Origin: Cronobacter dublinensis subsp. dublinensis LMG 23823
GTDB lineage: Bacteria > Pseudomonadota > Gammaproteobacteria > Enterobacterales > Enterobacteriaceae
DNA: 64,000 nucleotides
Direction of reading: 5' to 3'
NCBI RefSeq assembly: GCF_001277235.1
Contig: NZ_CP012266.1
Location: forward strand, 3,348,001-3,412,000
This document shows positions 39,159 to 47,413 of this stretch, piece after piece. A model generated the notes under the pieces. The model was given only the letters and a program-made list of their open reading frames with translations, had not been told where the DNA came from and searched no databases. The position numbers and the translations under genes are program-made. Each line of letters opens with the position of its first letter. Position 1 is the stretch's first letter.

Positions 39159-39590
39159 TCAGCAGGAAAAAGCAGACACGCGCGGCGGCGCGCGGGTATC
39201 GGGCCAGAGTCGGGGATAAAAGCGCCAGTGCCTGGCCACCGGACGCGGAACCGGCAGCCGGACGCGTTGCAGAATAAACGAGACCAGCAGCGACAGTGCC
39301 AGCAGCAGCCCCGGGACATGCGCCAGCAGCACGCAGTAGCCGCACGCTTCGGCATGATCGACAGGCACAGAGGCAGGCGCAGGAGAAGGCATCTCGTGGG
39401 GCATTCCTGGATGCATGTCAGACATGTCATCCATCGGCATCGCGTGGTGCATGCCGGGCATTGCGCTCATGGGGTCTTTTTGCAGGCTGACAGAGATAAG
39501 CGGCGCCACCACAATCAGCAGGATCGCGAATAGCGCAAGCATAGCCGCGCGATAACGAAACACTGACTGATAAAAGACGTTGCTGCCCAC
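39159..39590 (-). CDS. DUF2946 protein with Met/His-rich metal-binding-like segment
   Basis: A 143-residue membrane protein of the DUF2946 family. There is one hydrophobic helix at about 15-35. Residues 41-67 hold nine methionines and four histidines, a typical periplasmic copper-binding composition. A Cys83-x2-Cys86 pair (CGYC) and a second hydrophobic helix (about 88-107) follow, then a basic tail. DUF2946 genes are often found beside copper-linked outer-membrane receptors and PepSY proteins; no receptor is present here. A copper role is inference from composition and neighbour. Confidence 0.75.
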   Translation of the reverse strand: MGSNVFYQSVFRYRAAMLALFAILLIVVAPLISVSLQKDPMSAMPGMHHAMPMDDMSDMHPGMPHEMPSPAPASVPVDHAEACGYCVLLAHVPGLLLALSLLVSFILQRVRLPVPRPVARHWRFYPRLWPDTRAPPRVSAFSC

Positions 39591-39693
39591 TGCACCTCCA
39601 GAAATGGAGGTTTATTGTAAATGATTCAGATATGGAAAGTTAACGTAAAGGAAAGGAAACCAGCGGTTTTTACACGGGGCCGGGTGCCCCGGA

Positions 39694-39728
39694 CAAAAAA
39701 AGGGCCAGCCCGCAGGCCAGCCCTTTTT
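39694..39728 (-). terminator. Terminator of the rpsP-rimM-trmD-rplS operon
   Basis: The minus-strand RNA AGGGCTGGCC-TGC-GGGCTGGCCCT folds with two G-U pairs and is followed by TTTTTTTG, 25 bases after rplS. Confidence 0.8.
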
Positions 39729-39753
39729 ATATCGGATGTCGCTTAAGCGAATC

Positions 39754-40101
39754 TTAGTTAAGACGCTCTTTGATACGAGCAGACTTACCAGTGCGCTCAC
39801 GCAGGTAGTACAGTTTAGCTTTACGTACAGCACCACGACGTTTAACAGCAATGCTGTCAACTACCGGAGAGTGAGTCTGGAAGACACGCTCAACGCCTTC
39901 GCCGTTGGAGATTTTGCGAACAGTGAATGCAGAGTGCAGACCGCGGTTACGAATAGCGATAACCACGCCCTCGAATGCCTGCAGACGTTTTTTGGAACCT
40001 TCAACAACCCATACTTTCACTTCCACGGTATCACCCGGACGGAAGGAAGGTACGTCCTGCTTCATCTGCTCTTGTTCAATTTGCTTGATAATGTTGCTCA
40101 T
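39754..40101 (-). CDS. rplS: 50S ribosomal protein L19
   Basis: At 115 residues it is identical in length to E. coli L19, which sits at the 30S-50S interface. Conserved KVWVVEGSKKRLQAFEGVVI and ERTGKSARIKERLN are visible. Last gene of the four-gene rpsP operon, 45 bases after trmD, with its own ribosome site and followed by a terminator. Confidence 0.98.
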   Translation of the reverse strand: MSNIIKQIEQEQMKQDVPSFRPGDTVEVKVWVVEGSKKRLQAFEGVVIAIRNRGLHSAFTVRKISNGEGVERVFQTHSPVVDSIAVKRRGAVRKAKLYYLRERTGKSARIKERLN

Positions 40102-40146
40102 AATTTAATCTCTTATCCTGGGTAAACTGATGTTTCGGGTAGCGGC

Positions 40147-40920
40147 TTACGCGTCGCCAGTCCCATCATGTCTATGTTGCTGTTGCGCGTGTTCAGTTTT
40201 GAACTCCGCCAGCAACTTTGCTTGCTCTTCAGTCAGAGCCAGGTTTTCCAGAAGTTCAGGTCTTCTAAGCCAGGTACGGCCCAGCGACTGCTTCAGGCGC
40301 CAGCGTCTGATTTCGGCATGGTTGCCCGACAGTAAAACTGGCGGTACTTCCATCCCCTCTAACACTTCAGGCCGGGTATAGTGCGGACAATCCAGCAACC
40401 CTTCGGCAAAGGAATCTTCCGTTGCCGACGCTTCGTGACCCAGTACGCCTGGAATAAACCGGGCAACCGAATCGATAAGCGTCATGGCGGGTAGCTCGCC
40501 GCCGCTGAGCACGTAATCCCCGATTGACCATTCTTCGTCAATTTCGGTCTGGATAACGCGCTCGTCTATCCCTTCGTAGCGGCCACAAACCAGAATTAAC
40601 TTCTCGTTCGTCGCCAGCTCGCTGACGCCCGCTTGATCAAGCTTGCGTCCCTGAGGTGAAAGGTAAATCACCTTTGCGCCCTCGCCTGCCGCGGCTTTCG
40701 CTGCGTGAATGGCGTCCCGCAAGGGTTGCACCATCATTAGCATCCCCGGTCCGCCGCCGTAGGGCCTGTCGTCCACGGTACGGTGCCGGTCGTGCGTGAA
40801 GTCGCGAGGACTCCAGCTGTCGATGCTCAGCAGGCCATTTTTTACTGCCCGGCCAGTTACCCCGTAATCGGTAATCGCGCGGAACATCTCAGGAAACAGG
40901 CTGATTATGCCAATCCACAT
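40147..40920 (-). CDS. trmD: tRNA (guanine(37)-N1)-methyltransferase TrmD
   Basis: SPOUT-fold enzyme making m1G37 in tRNAs for Leu, Pro and Arg, preventing +1 frameshifting. The product is 257 residues (E. coli 255), the extra residues lying in the C-terminal tail. SAM-binding trefoil-knot motifs VIYLSPQGRKLDQ, LVCGRYEGIDERV and SIGDYVLSGGELPAM are intact. Third gene of the rpsP operon, 30 bases after rimM. Confidence 0.97.
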   Translation of the reverse strand: MWIGIISLFPEMFRAITDYGVTGRAVKNGLLSIDSWSPRDFTHDRHRTVDDRPYGGGPGMLMMVQPLRDAIHAAKAAAGEGAKVIYLSPQGRKLDQAGVSELATNEKLILVCGRYEGIDERVIQTEIDEEWSIGDYVLSGGELPAMTLIDSVARFIPGVLGHEASATEDSFAEGLLDCPHYTRPEVLEGMEVPPVLLSGNHAEIRRWRLKQSLGRTWLRRPELLENLALTEEQAKLLAEFKTEHAQQQHRHDGTGDA

Positions 40921-40950
40921 AGCGCCGTTTATTACCGTTTGTCCGGAGGT

Positions 40951-41499
40951 TTAAAAACCAGGATCCCAATCTACTTCAATCTTTTGAGTAGCGAGATCGA
41001 CTTTCTTGATAACCTGCCCATCGAGGAACGGAAGTAGCCGCTCCTTGATACCGAACGCATCTTTCAGGTTTGCCTTCACGACGAGAACGTCGTTCGACCC
41101 GGTTTCCATCATATCGACGACTTTACCGAGGTCGTAGCCTTCCGTGGTGATAACCTGGCAACCCATAAGGTCTTTCCAGTAGTAATCACCCTCTTCAAGC
41201 TCCGGCAACTGCGAGGAATCCACGACAATTTCGCAATTGGTCAACAGATTCGCGGCATCACGATCTTCCACGCCTTTCAGCTTGATGATCATGTCCTGAT
41301 TGTGGTGCTTCCAGCTTTCCAGCTGTACTTGCTGCCACTGACCCGCCTGCTGGATAAACCAGGGCTGGTAGTCAAAAATGCTTTCGGCGTCTTCGGTGGA
41401 GGAAAACACTCTGAGCCAACCACGAATGCCGTATGAAGAACCCATTTTCCCGAGAACAATCGGGTTAACAGGGGCTTTAGCGGCGTCTTGCTTGCTCAT
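40951..41499 (-). CDS. rimM: 16S rRNA processing protein RimM
   Basis: Assembly factor for the 30S head that binds S19. The ATG at 41499 is preferred (GGTGG 5 bases upstream), giving 182 residues as in E. coli. Three in-frame codons upstream (GTG GTC ATG) are alternatives. The N-terminal RimM barrel (IVLGKMGSSYGIRGWLRVFS) is followed by a PRC-barrel domain (DYYWKDLMGCQVITTEGYDL). It begins 18 bases after rpsP. Confidence 0.96.
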   Translation of the reverse strand: MSKQDAAKAPVNPIVLGKMGSSYGIRGWLRVFSSTEDAESIFDYQPWFIQQAGQWQQVQLESWKHHNQDMIIKLKGVEDRDAANLLTNCEIVVDSSQLPELEEGDYYWKDLMGCQVITTEGYDLGKVVDMMETGSNDVLVVKANLKDAFGIKERLLPFLDGQVIKKVDLATQKIEVDWDPGF

Positions 41500-41517
41500 C
41501 ATGACCACCGTGACAGA

Positions 41518-41766
41518 TTAAGCTGCTTTTTTTGCTGCTTTGATCAGCGCGGAAACGCGATCGGAAACGGTAGCGCCCTGGCCAACCCAGTGTTCGATAC
41601 GATCCAGATCCAGGCGGGTGCCTTCTTCTTTTTCGTTTGCGATCGGGTTGAAGAAACCAACGCGCTCAATGAAGCGACCGTTGCGTGCATTGCGGCTATC
41701 AGTAACGACAACCTGGTAGAACGGACGCTTTTTAGCGCCGTGACGTGCTAAACGAATAGTTACCAT
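41518..41766 (-). CDS. rpsP: 30S ribosomal protein S16
   Basis: 82 residues from the ATG at 41766 (MVTIRLARHGAKKRPFYQVV), identical in length to E. coli. Twelve in-frame codons further upstream belong to the leader. AGAGGA lies just before the start. First gene of the rpsP-rimM-trmD-rplS operon, which links ribosome assembly and tRNA modification. Confidence 0.98.
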   Translation of the reverse strand: MVTIRLARHGAKKRPFYQVVVTDSRNARNGRFIERVGFFNPIANEKEEGTRLDLDRIEHWVGQGATVSDRVSALIKAAKKAA

Positions 41767-41782
41767 AACATCCTCTTGTGTG

Positions 41783-41868
41783 AATAAAACACCGGGCCCC
41801 ATCGAGGAACGGAGCCCGGCGTCATATTAAAAGCCCGAAAATTTTACTGATTTCTGGGGAAAAAGCAA
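41783..41868 (-). promoter_or_regulatory. rpsP operon promoter and leader stem-loop
   Basis: TTGCTT (41868-41863), a 16-base spacer and TAAAAT (41846-41841) form the promoter. The leader then folds GCCGGGCTCC ... GGGGCCCGGT (41820-41791), followed by GTTTTATTC. This looks like an intrinsic terminator or attenuator 25 bases before the rpsP start. Confidence 0.7.
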
Positions 41869-41883
41869 TCTGCAGTTAATACA

Positions 41884-42000
41884 CCCACCGTAAAAGGCCG
41901 TCGGCGGTGCGGTCAGTTCGGTGCCGACGTGCGCACAGCCACCGGAGCGTACACGCAGTACGTGAGGATGGCGAGCACACCCCGGTGCCGAAATGGCAAA
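41884..42000. repeat. Structured intergenic element between rpsP and ffh
   Basis: Dense in short inverted repeats: CACCGG ... CCGGTG (41940-41984), GTAC ... GTAC, and two copies of CGGTGCCGA about 65 bases apart. I remember very similar elements elsewhere in Enterobacter and Klebsiella genomes, suggesting a dispersed repeat or structured RNA, but cannot verify that here. Confidence 0.4.
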
Positions 42001-42010
42001 CAAGCCAGGC

Positions 42011-42060
42011 CGATCAGCGGCCAGGGAAGCCTGGCCGATCAGCGGCCAGGGAAGCCTGGC
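42011..42060 (-). repeat. 25-bp tandem duplication over the ffh stop codon
   Basis: Two exact copies of the 25-base unit CGATCAGCGGCCAGGGAAGC+CTGGC occupy 42011-42035 and 42036-42060, with a third partial copy before them. The proximal copy encodes the last Ffh residues PGFPGR and the stop; the distal one is an untranslated duplicate. Confidence 0.9.
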
Positions 42061-43400
42061 GGCATCATCCCTTTCATCCCACGCATCATCTTCGCCATAC
42101 CGCCTTTCTTCATCTTCTTCATCATGCGTTGCATGTCGTCGAACTGTTTCAGAAGGCGGTTAACGTCCTGCACCTGCATTCCGCAGCCTGCCGCGATACG
42201 ACGTTTGCGCGAGCCTTTGATGATTTCCGGCTTCGCGCGCTCTTTCATGGTCATGGAGTTAATGATGGCTTCCATGCGCACCAGGATTTTGTCATCCATC
42301 TGCGATTTCACGTTGTCAGGCAGTTGCCCCATGCCCGGCAGCTTGCCCATCAGGCTCGCCATGCCGCCCATGTTTTTCATCTGCTTGAGCTGCTCAAGGA
42401 AATCGTTGAGGTCAAAGCCGTCGCCTTTTTTAAGCTTGGTGGCGAGCTTCTCCGCCTGCGCGCGGTCGACTTTGCTTTCGATATCTTCAATCAGCGACAG
42501 CACGTCGCCCATGCCGAGAATACGCGAGGCGATACGGTCCGGGTGGAACGGCTCCAGCGCTTCGGTTTTCTCGCCGACGCCGAGGAACTTAATTGGTTTG
42601 CCGGTAATGTGGCGAATCGAGAGCGCCGCACCGCCGCGGGCGTCGCCGTCCACTTTGGTCAGCACCACGCCGGTCAGCGGCAGCGCTTCATTAAAGGCTT
42701 TCGCGGTGTTGGCGGCATCCTGGCCGGTCATGGCATCGACCACAAACAGCGTTTCCACCGGCTTGATAGACGCGTGAACCTGCTTGATCTCGTCCATCAT
42801 CGCTTCGTCGACGTGTAAACGACCGGCGGTATCCACCAGCAGCACGTCGTAGAATTTCAGCTTCGCTTCTTTCAGCGCCGCGTTCACGATGTCGACCGGC
42901 TTTTGCGCAACGTCGGACGGGAAGAAATCCACGCCGACCTGCTGTGCCAGCGTTTCGAGCTGTTTAATCGCCGCCGGGCGATAGACGTCCGCGGAAACCA
43001 CCAGCACTTTTTTCTTGTGCTTTTCACGCAGGAACTTACCGAGCTTACCGACGCTGGTCGTTTTACCGGCGCCCTGCAGGCCCGCCATCAGCACCACGGC
43101 GGGCGGCTGCGCGGCCAGGTTCAGGCTTTGGTTCTCTTCGCCCATCGCCGCCACCAGTTCGTTACGAACAATCTTCACGAACTCCTGGCCCGGCGTCAGG
43201 CTTTTATTAACTTCATGCCCTACCGCTTTCTCTTTTACGCGGTTGATGAAATCGCGCACCACCGGCAGCGCGACATCCGCCTCCAGCAGCGCCATGCGCA
43301 CTTCGCGCAGCGTTTCTTTAATGTTGTCTTCAGTCAGGCGCCCACGGCCGCTGATATTGCGCAGCGTGCGCGACAAACGGTCAGTTAAATTATCAAACAT
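42039..43400 (-). CDS. ffh: Signal recognition particle protein Ffh
   Basis: GTPase of the SRP that binds signal anchors and 4.5S RNA and delivers ribosomes to FtsY. The ATG at 43400 (MFDNLTDRLSRTLRNISGRG) gives 453 residues, as in E. coli; 14 upstream in-frame codons are not used. The N domain covers 1-90. The G domain has GLQGAGKTTSVGKLGKF, DTAGR and TKVDGDARGG. The Met-rich M domain includes RMMKKMKKGGMAKMM. The reading frame ends inside a 25-bp tandem duplication without altering the protein. Divergent from ypjD. Confidence 0.97.
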   Translation of the reverse strand: MFDNLTDRLSRTLRNISGRGRLTEDNIKETLREVRMALLEADVALPVVRDFINRVKEKAVGHEVNKSLTPGQEFVKIVRNELVAAMGEENQSLNLAAQPPAVVLMAGLQGAGKTTSVGKLGKFLREKHKKKVLVVSADVYRPAAIKQLETLAQQVGVDFFPSDVAQKPVDIVNAALKEAKLKFYDVLLVDTAGRLHVDEAMMDEIKQVHASIKPVETLFVVDAMTGQDAANTAKAFNEALPLTGVVLTKVDGDARGGAALSIRHITGKPIKFLGVGEKTEALEPFHPDRIASRILGMGDVLSLIEDIESKVDRAQAEKLATKLKKGDGFDLNDFLEQLKQMKNMGGMASLMGKLPGMGQLPDNVKSQMDDKILVRMEAIINSMTMKERAKPEIIKGSRKRRIAAGCGMQVQDVNRLLKQFDDMQRMMKKMKKGGMAKMMRGMKGMMPPGFPGR

Positions 43401-43562
43401 GATCTCTTGCCCAAGGGTAACTTTAGGCCGCCGCAGCGACACCGAGTACGAATGAGGCGCAGTATAACATGAAGCCGCCCTGGTTGTGATGCAACGGTTG
43501 GAGCAGGCGGCGCGTAACGCTATACTGCTTCTCTTTCTCTTCTGGCTAAACCGACATCCTAT

Positions 43563-44354
43563 ATGCCTGTTTTTTCACTGCTGGCGCTTGTCGCCTACTC
43601 GGTAAGCCTGGCGCTTATCATTCCCGGCCTGCTTCGCAAGAACAGCGCGTGGCGCCGCCTTGCGATACTTTCGGCGGTGATAGCGCTCGTCTGCCACGCC
43701 GTCGCGCTCGAAAGCCGCATATTCCCGGACGGCAGCGGCGGGCAGAATCTCAGCCTGCTGAACGTCGGCTCGCTGGTGAGTCTGATGATCTGCACCGTGA
43801 TGACCATTGTCGCCTCGAAAAATCGCGGCTGGCTGCTGCTGCCGATTGTCTACGCGTTCGCGCTTATCAATCTGGCGTTCGCGACGTTCGTGCCGAATGA
43901 ATACATTACGCACCTTGAGGCTACGCCGGGCATGATGGTGCACATCGGCCTGTCGCTCTTCTCATACGCGACGCTGATCATCGCCGCGCTCTACGCGCTG
44001 CAACTGGCGTGGATTGACTATCTGCTGAAAAACAAAAAGCTGGTCTTCAGCGCCGAGATGCCGCCGCTGATGGGCATCGAGCGCAAAATGTTCCATATCA
44101 CCCAGGTCGGCGTCGTGCTGCTGACCCTGACGCTCTGCACTGGCCTGTTCTATCTTCACAACATGTTCAGCATGGAGAATATCGACAAGGCGGTGCTGTC
44201 CATCGTCGCATGGTTTGTCTATATCATCCTGCTGTGGGGACACTATCATGAAGGCTGGCGCGGGCGCCGCGTGGTGTGGTTTAACGTCGCGGGCGCCGCA
44301 TTGCTGACCCTGGCCTATTTCGGCAGCCGGGTTATTCAGCAGTTCGCCGGTTAA
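43563..44354 (+). CDS. ypjD: YpjD, inner-membrane protein of the cytochrome c assembly (CcsA/CcmC-like) family
   Basis: Polytopic membrane protein with about eight hydrophobic helices; 263 residues, as in E. coli. The family signature includes the Trp/His motif WGHYHEGWRGRRVVWF near the C-terminus and HIGLSLFSYATLIIAALYAL. The homologous haem-handling proteins act in cytochrome c maturation, but the role of YpjD itself is not settled. Upstream of yfjD by 27 bases on the same strand, so probably one operon. Confidence 0.9.
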   Translation: MPVFSLLALVAYSVSLALIIPGLLRKNSAWRRLAILSAVIALVCHAVALESRIFPDGSGGQNLSLLNVGSLVSLMICTVMTIVASKNRGWLLLPIVYAFALINLAFATFVPNEYITHLEATPGMMVHIGLSLFSYATLIIAALYALQLAWIDYLLKNKKLVFSAEMPPLMGIERKMFHITQVGVVLLTLTLCTGLFYLHNMFSMENIDKAVLSIVAWFVYIILLWGHYHEGWRGRRVVWFNVAGAALLTLAYFGSRVIQQFAG

Positions 44355-44381
44355 CGAATCACACATCTAAGGACAACGCGT

Positions 44382-45671
44382 TTGGAACATATCTCAACCA
44401 CCACGCTCATCGTAACGCTTATCGTGATGGTGGTGGTCTCCGCTTACTTCTCCGGCTCCGAAACCGGGATGATGACCCTCAACCGCTACCGTCTGCGGCA
44501 CCTGTCAAAGCAGGGCAACCGCGCGGCAAAACGCGTCGAGCGCCTGCTGCGCAAGCCCGATCGCCTGATAAGCCTGGTGTTAATCGGTAACAACCTCGTC
44601 AATATTCTCGCCTCGTCGCTGGCGACCATCGTCGGTATGCGCCTCTATGGCGACGCCGGTGTCGCCATCGCCACAGGCGTCCTCACCTTTGTGGTGCTGA
44701 TTTTCGCCGAAGTCCTGCCGAAAACCGTCGCGGCGCTCTACCCGGAGAAAGTCGCGTTTCCGAGCAGCTTTCTGCTGGGGCCGCTGCAAATCGTCATGAT
44801 GCCGCTGGTCTGGTTGCTGAACACCATTACGCGCCTTTTGATGCGTATGGTCGGCATCAAGGCCGATAACGTCGTCAGCGCCGCGCTCAGTAAAGATGAA
44901 CTACGCACCATTGTGCATGAGTCGCGCTCGCAGATTTCGCGCCGCAATCAGGACATGCTGCTGTCAGTGCTGGACCTGGAAAAGGTCAGCGTCAGCGACA
45001 TCATGGTGCCGCGCAACGATATCGTCGGCATTGATATCAACGACGACTGGAAATCCATCGTGCGCCAGCTCACGCACTCGCCTCACGGGCGCATCGTGCT
45101 CTATCGCGAGTCGCTCGATGACGCCATCGGCATGCTACGCATCCGCGAAGCATGGCGGCAGATGAATGAGAAAAAAGAGTTCACCAAAGAGGTCATGCTG
45201 CGCGCCGCCGATGAAATCTATTACGTGCCGGAAGGTACGCCGCTCAGCGTCCAGCTGGTGAAATTCCAGCGTAATAAAAAGAAAGTAGGCCTGGTGGTCA
45301 ACGAATATGGCGACATCCAGGGGCTGGTGACAGTTGAGGATATTCTCGAAGAGATTGTCGGTGATTTCACTACATCAATGTCGCCGACGCTTGCTGAAGA
45401 GGTCACGCCGCAGAATGACGGCTCGGTGATTATCGAAGGCGGCGCCAACGTGCGGGAAATCAACAAAGCCTTTAACTGGCGTCTGCCGGAGGACGAAGCC
45501 CGTACCATCAACGGCATGATCCTCGAAGCCCTGGAAGATATCCCTTCAAGCGGTATTCGTCTGCGCCTCAATCAGTACGACATTGATATTCTCGATGTGC
45601 AGGAGAACATGATTAAGCAGGTGCGGGTTACGCCGGTGAAACCGCTGCGCGAGAGCGTGGAAGGCAGCTAG
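44382..45671 (+). CDS. yfjD: YfjD (CorB-like), CNNM/CBS-domain membrane protein
   Basis: CNNM-type membrane transporter family (CorB/CorC), linked to magnesium or cobalt efflux and tolerance. The start is TTG at 44382 with AAGGA 8 bases upstream, the same start codon as I recall for E. coli; 429 residues. The DUF21/CNNM membrane domain covers 1-170 (SAYFSGSETGMMTLNRYRLR, GNNLVNILAS). Two CBS motifs lie at about 205-325 (SDIMVPRNDIVGID, GLVTVEDILEEIVGDF), followed by the C-terminal CorC/HlyC domain. Ion specificity is inferred from the family. Confidence 0.92.
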   Translation: MEHISTTTLIVTLIVMVVVSAYFSGSETGMMTLNRYRLRHLSKQGNRAAKRVERLLRKPDRLISLVLIGNNLVNILASSLATIVGMRLYGDAGVAIATGVLTFVVLIFAEVLPKTVAALYPEKVAFPSSFLLGPLQIVMMPLVWLLNTITRLLMRMVGIKADNVVSAALSKDELRTIVHESRSQISRRNQDMLLSVLDLEKVSVSDIMVPRNDIVGIDINDDWKSIVRQLTHSPHGRIVLYRESLDDAIGMLRIREAWRQMNEKKEFTKEVMLRAADEIYYVPEGTPLSVQLVKFQRNKKKVGLVVNEYGDIQGLVTVEDILEEIVGDFTTSMSPTLAEEVTPQNDGSVIIEGGANVREINKAFNWRLPEDEARTINGMILEALEDIPSSGIRLRLNQYDIDILDVQENMIKQVRVTPVKPLRESVEGS

Positions 45672-45682
45672 CCGTTGCGCCC

Positions 45683-45720
45683 ATAAAAAAAAGGCCAGTC
45701 GCGATGACTGGCCTTTTTTA
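45683..45720 (+). terminator. Bidirectional terminator between yfjD and grpE
   Basis: AAAGGCCAGTC-GCGAT-GACTGGCCTTT flanked by an eight-base A-run and a T-run. Serves both convergent genes. Confidence 0.93.
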
Positions 45721-45732
45721 TTACTGCGCGGC

Positions 45733-46326
45733 TTACGCCTTCGCTTTCGCGACGGTTACCATCGCGGCGCGAATAGTACGACCGTTCAGGGTATAGCCTT
45801 TTTGCATCACGGCCAGCACGTGGTTCGGCGAAACCTCTTCCGATTCCACCATCGCAATAGCCTGATGCACGTTCGGATCCAGCGGCACGTTGGTGTCGGC
45901 AATCACTTCCACGCCGAACTTGCGTACCACGTCCAGCATTGATTTCAGGGTCAGTTCGATCCCTTCCACCATCGCGGCCATATCCTGGTTTTCTTTGTTC
46001 GCCACTTCGAGCGCGCGATCGAGGCTGTCGATAACCGGCAGCAGCTCGTTGATGAATTTTTCCAGCGCGAACTTATGCGCTTTCTCGATATCCAGCTCAG
46101 TACGACGGCGCAGGTTCTCCATCTCCGCTTTCATGCGCAGCACATTGTCGCGCTCGCGGGTCTGAGATTCCGCTAACTCCGACTGCAGCCGGGCAATCTC
46201 TTCATCGCGCGGATCCACCTGCTCAGCAGATTCGGCAGACTCCACAGCCTCAACCTCTTCATGCTGCTCCGTGACGATCTCTTCCGGGGCTTGCCCGTCA
46301 GGCGTTTTCTGTTCTTTACTACTCAT
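45733..46326 (-). CDS. grpE: GrpE, nucleotide exchange factor of DnaK
   Basis: Heat-shock co-chaperone that releases ADP from DnaK and acts as a thermosensor through its long helices. The product is 197 residues, as in E. coli. The acidic N-terminus (EVEAVESAESAEQVDPRDEE) is followed by a long coiled coil (about 40-135) and the C-terminal beta domain (LDPNVHQAIAMVESEEVSPN). Divergent from nadK, with a clear sigma-32 promoter. Confidence 0.97.
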   Translation of the reverse strand: MSSKEQKTPDGQAPEEIVTEQHEEVEAVESAESAEQVDPRDEEIARLQSELAESQTRERDNVLRMKAEMENLRRRTELDIEKAHKFALEKFINELLPVIDSLDRALEVANKENQDMAAMVEGIELTLKSMLDVVRKFGVEVIADTNVPLDPNVHQAIAMVESEEVSPNHVLAVMQKGYTLNGRTIRAAMVTVAKAKA

Positions 46327-46367
46327 GAAATTCTCCGCGTTTATGCATTCGTATCGCTAACCTGGAT

Positions 46368-46398
46368 TATTATGGGGATCAGTTTGCGGGTTTCAAGG
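46368..46398 (-). promoter_or_regulatory. Sigma-32 promoter of grpE
   Basis: CTTGAAA (46397-46391) and CCCCAT (46377-46372) on the minus strand, with a 13-base spacer, an almost perfect heat-shock promoter. Confidence 0.9.
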
Positions 46399-46448
46399 GA
46401 AGCAGACAGATTGTCCCCCTTTCCACGCCTATAAGGACGACCAGGAAA

Positions 46449-47327
46449 ATGAATAACCATTTCAACTGCATCGGTATTGTCGGACATCCGCGCCACCCTA
46501 CCGCGCTGACGACCCACGAAATGCTCTGGCGCTGGCTTTTAGATCGCGGCTATGACGTCATTATCGAAGAGCAGATTGCCGAGGAGTTAAAACTCAGGGA
46601 TGCCCGCACCGGGACGCTGGCACAGATAGGCCAGCAGGCGGATCTGGCGGTGGTGGTCGGCGGGGATGGCAACATGCTGGGGGCCGCGCGCGTGCTGGCG
46701 CGTTACGACATCAGCGTCATCGGCATTAACCGCGGCAATCTCGGGTTTCTCACCGATCTCGACCCGGATAACGCCCAGCAACAATTAGCGGACGTGCTCG
46801 AAGGCCATTACATCCGCGAGCAGCGCTTTTTGCTGGAGGCGCAGGTCTGCCAGAAAAATTGCCAGAAGCGCATCAGTACCGCCATCAACGAAGTCGTACT
46901 GCACCCCGGCAAAGTGGCGCACATGATTGAATTTGAAGTCTATATCGACGAAAAATTCGCTTTCTCCCAGCGCTCTGACGGGCTGATAATCTCCACGCCC
47001 ACCGGCTCGACCGCCTACTCGCTCTCCGCGGGCGGCCCGATACTCACGCCGTCGCTCGACGCCATCACGCTGGTGCCCATGTTCCCGCATACGCTCTCGG
47101 CGCGCCCGCTCGTCATTAACAGCAGCAGCACCATCCGCCTGCGCTTTTCCAACATGCGCAGCGATCTGGAAATCAGCTGCGACAGCCAGATTGCGCTGCC
47201 GATTCAGGAGGGCGAAGATGTCTTTATCCGCCGCTGCGATTACCCGCTGAATCTTATTCATCCAAAAGACTATAGCTATTTCAATACGTTAAGTTCAAAA
47301 CTCGGCTGGTCAAAAAAATTATTCTGA
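46449..47327 (+). CDS. nadK: NAD kinase
   Basis: Phosphorylates NAD+ to NADP+ with ATP. The product is 292 residues, as in E. coli. The catalytic GGDG motif is at 71-74 (VVVGGDGNML). The second conserved block GLIISTPTGSTAYSLSAGGP and the HTLSARPLVI region are intact. AAGGA lies upstream of the ATG. The next gene, recN, has its own SOS-controlled promoter. Confidence 0.97.
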   Translation: MNNHFNCIGIVGHPRHPTALTTHEMLWRWLLDRGYDVIIEEQIAEELKLRDARTGTLAQIGQQADLAVVVGGDGNMLGAARVLARYDISVIGINRGNLGFLTDLDPDNAQQQLADVLEGHYIREQRFLLEAQVCQKNCQKRISTAINEVVLHPGKVAHMIEFEVYIDEKFAFSQRSDGLIISTPTGSTAYSLSAGGPILTPSLDAITLVPMFPHTLSARPLVINSSSTIRLRFSNMRSDLEISCDSQIALPIQEGEDVFIRRCDYPLNLIHPKDYSYFNTLSSKLGWSKKLF

Positions 47328-47345
47328 AACCCGCGCTAGCCACTT

Positions 47346-47387
47346 TACTGTATATAAAACCAGTTTATACTGTATGCAATTACAGCT
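47346..47387 (+). promoter_or_regulatory. recN SOS promoter with two LexA boxes
   Basis: Box 1 is TACTG-N10-CAG (CTG at 47348, CAG at 47361) and box 2 is TACTG-N10-CAG (CTG at 47370, CAG at 47383), 22 bp apart. They overlap a promoter with -35 TTTACT (47344-47349) and -10 TATACT (47366-47371, 16-base spacer). Confidence 0.92.
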
Positions 47388-47413
47388 CTGTGAGTTTATA
47401 CAGGAAGGCGGCT

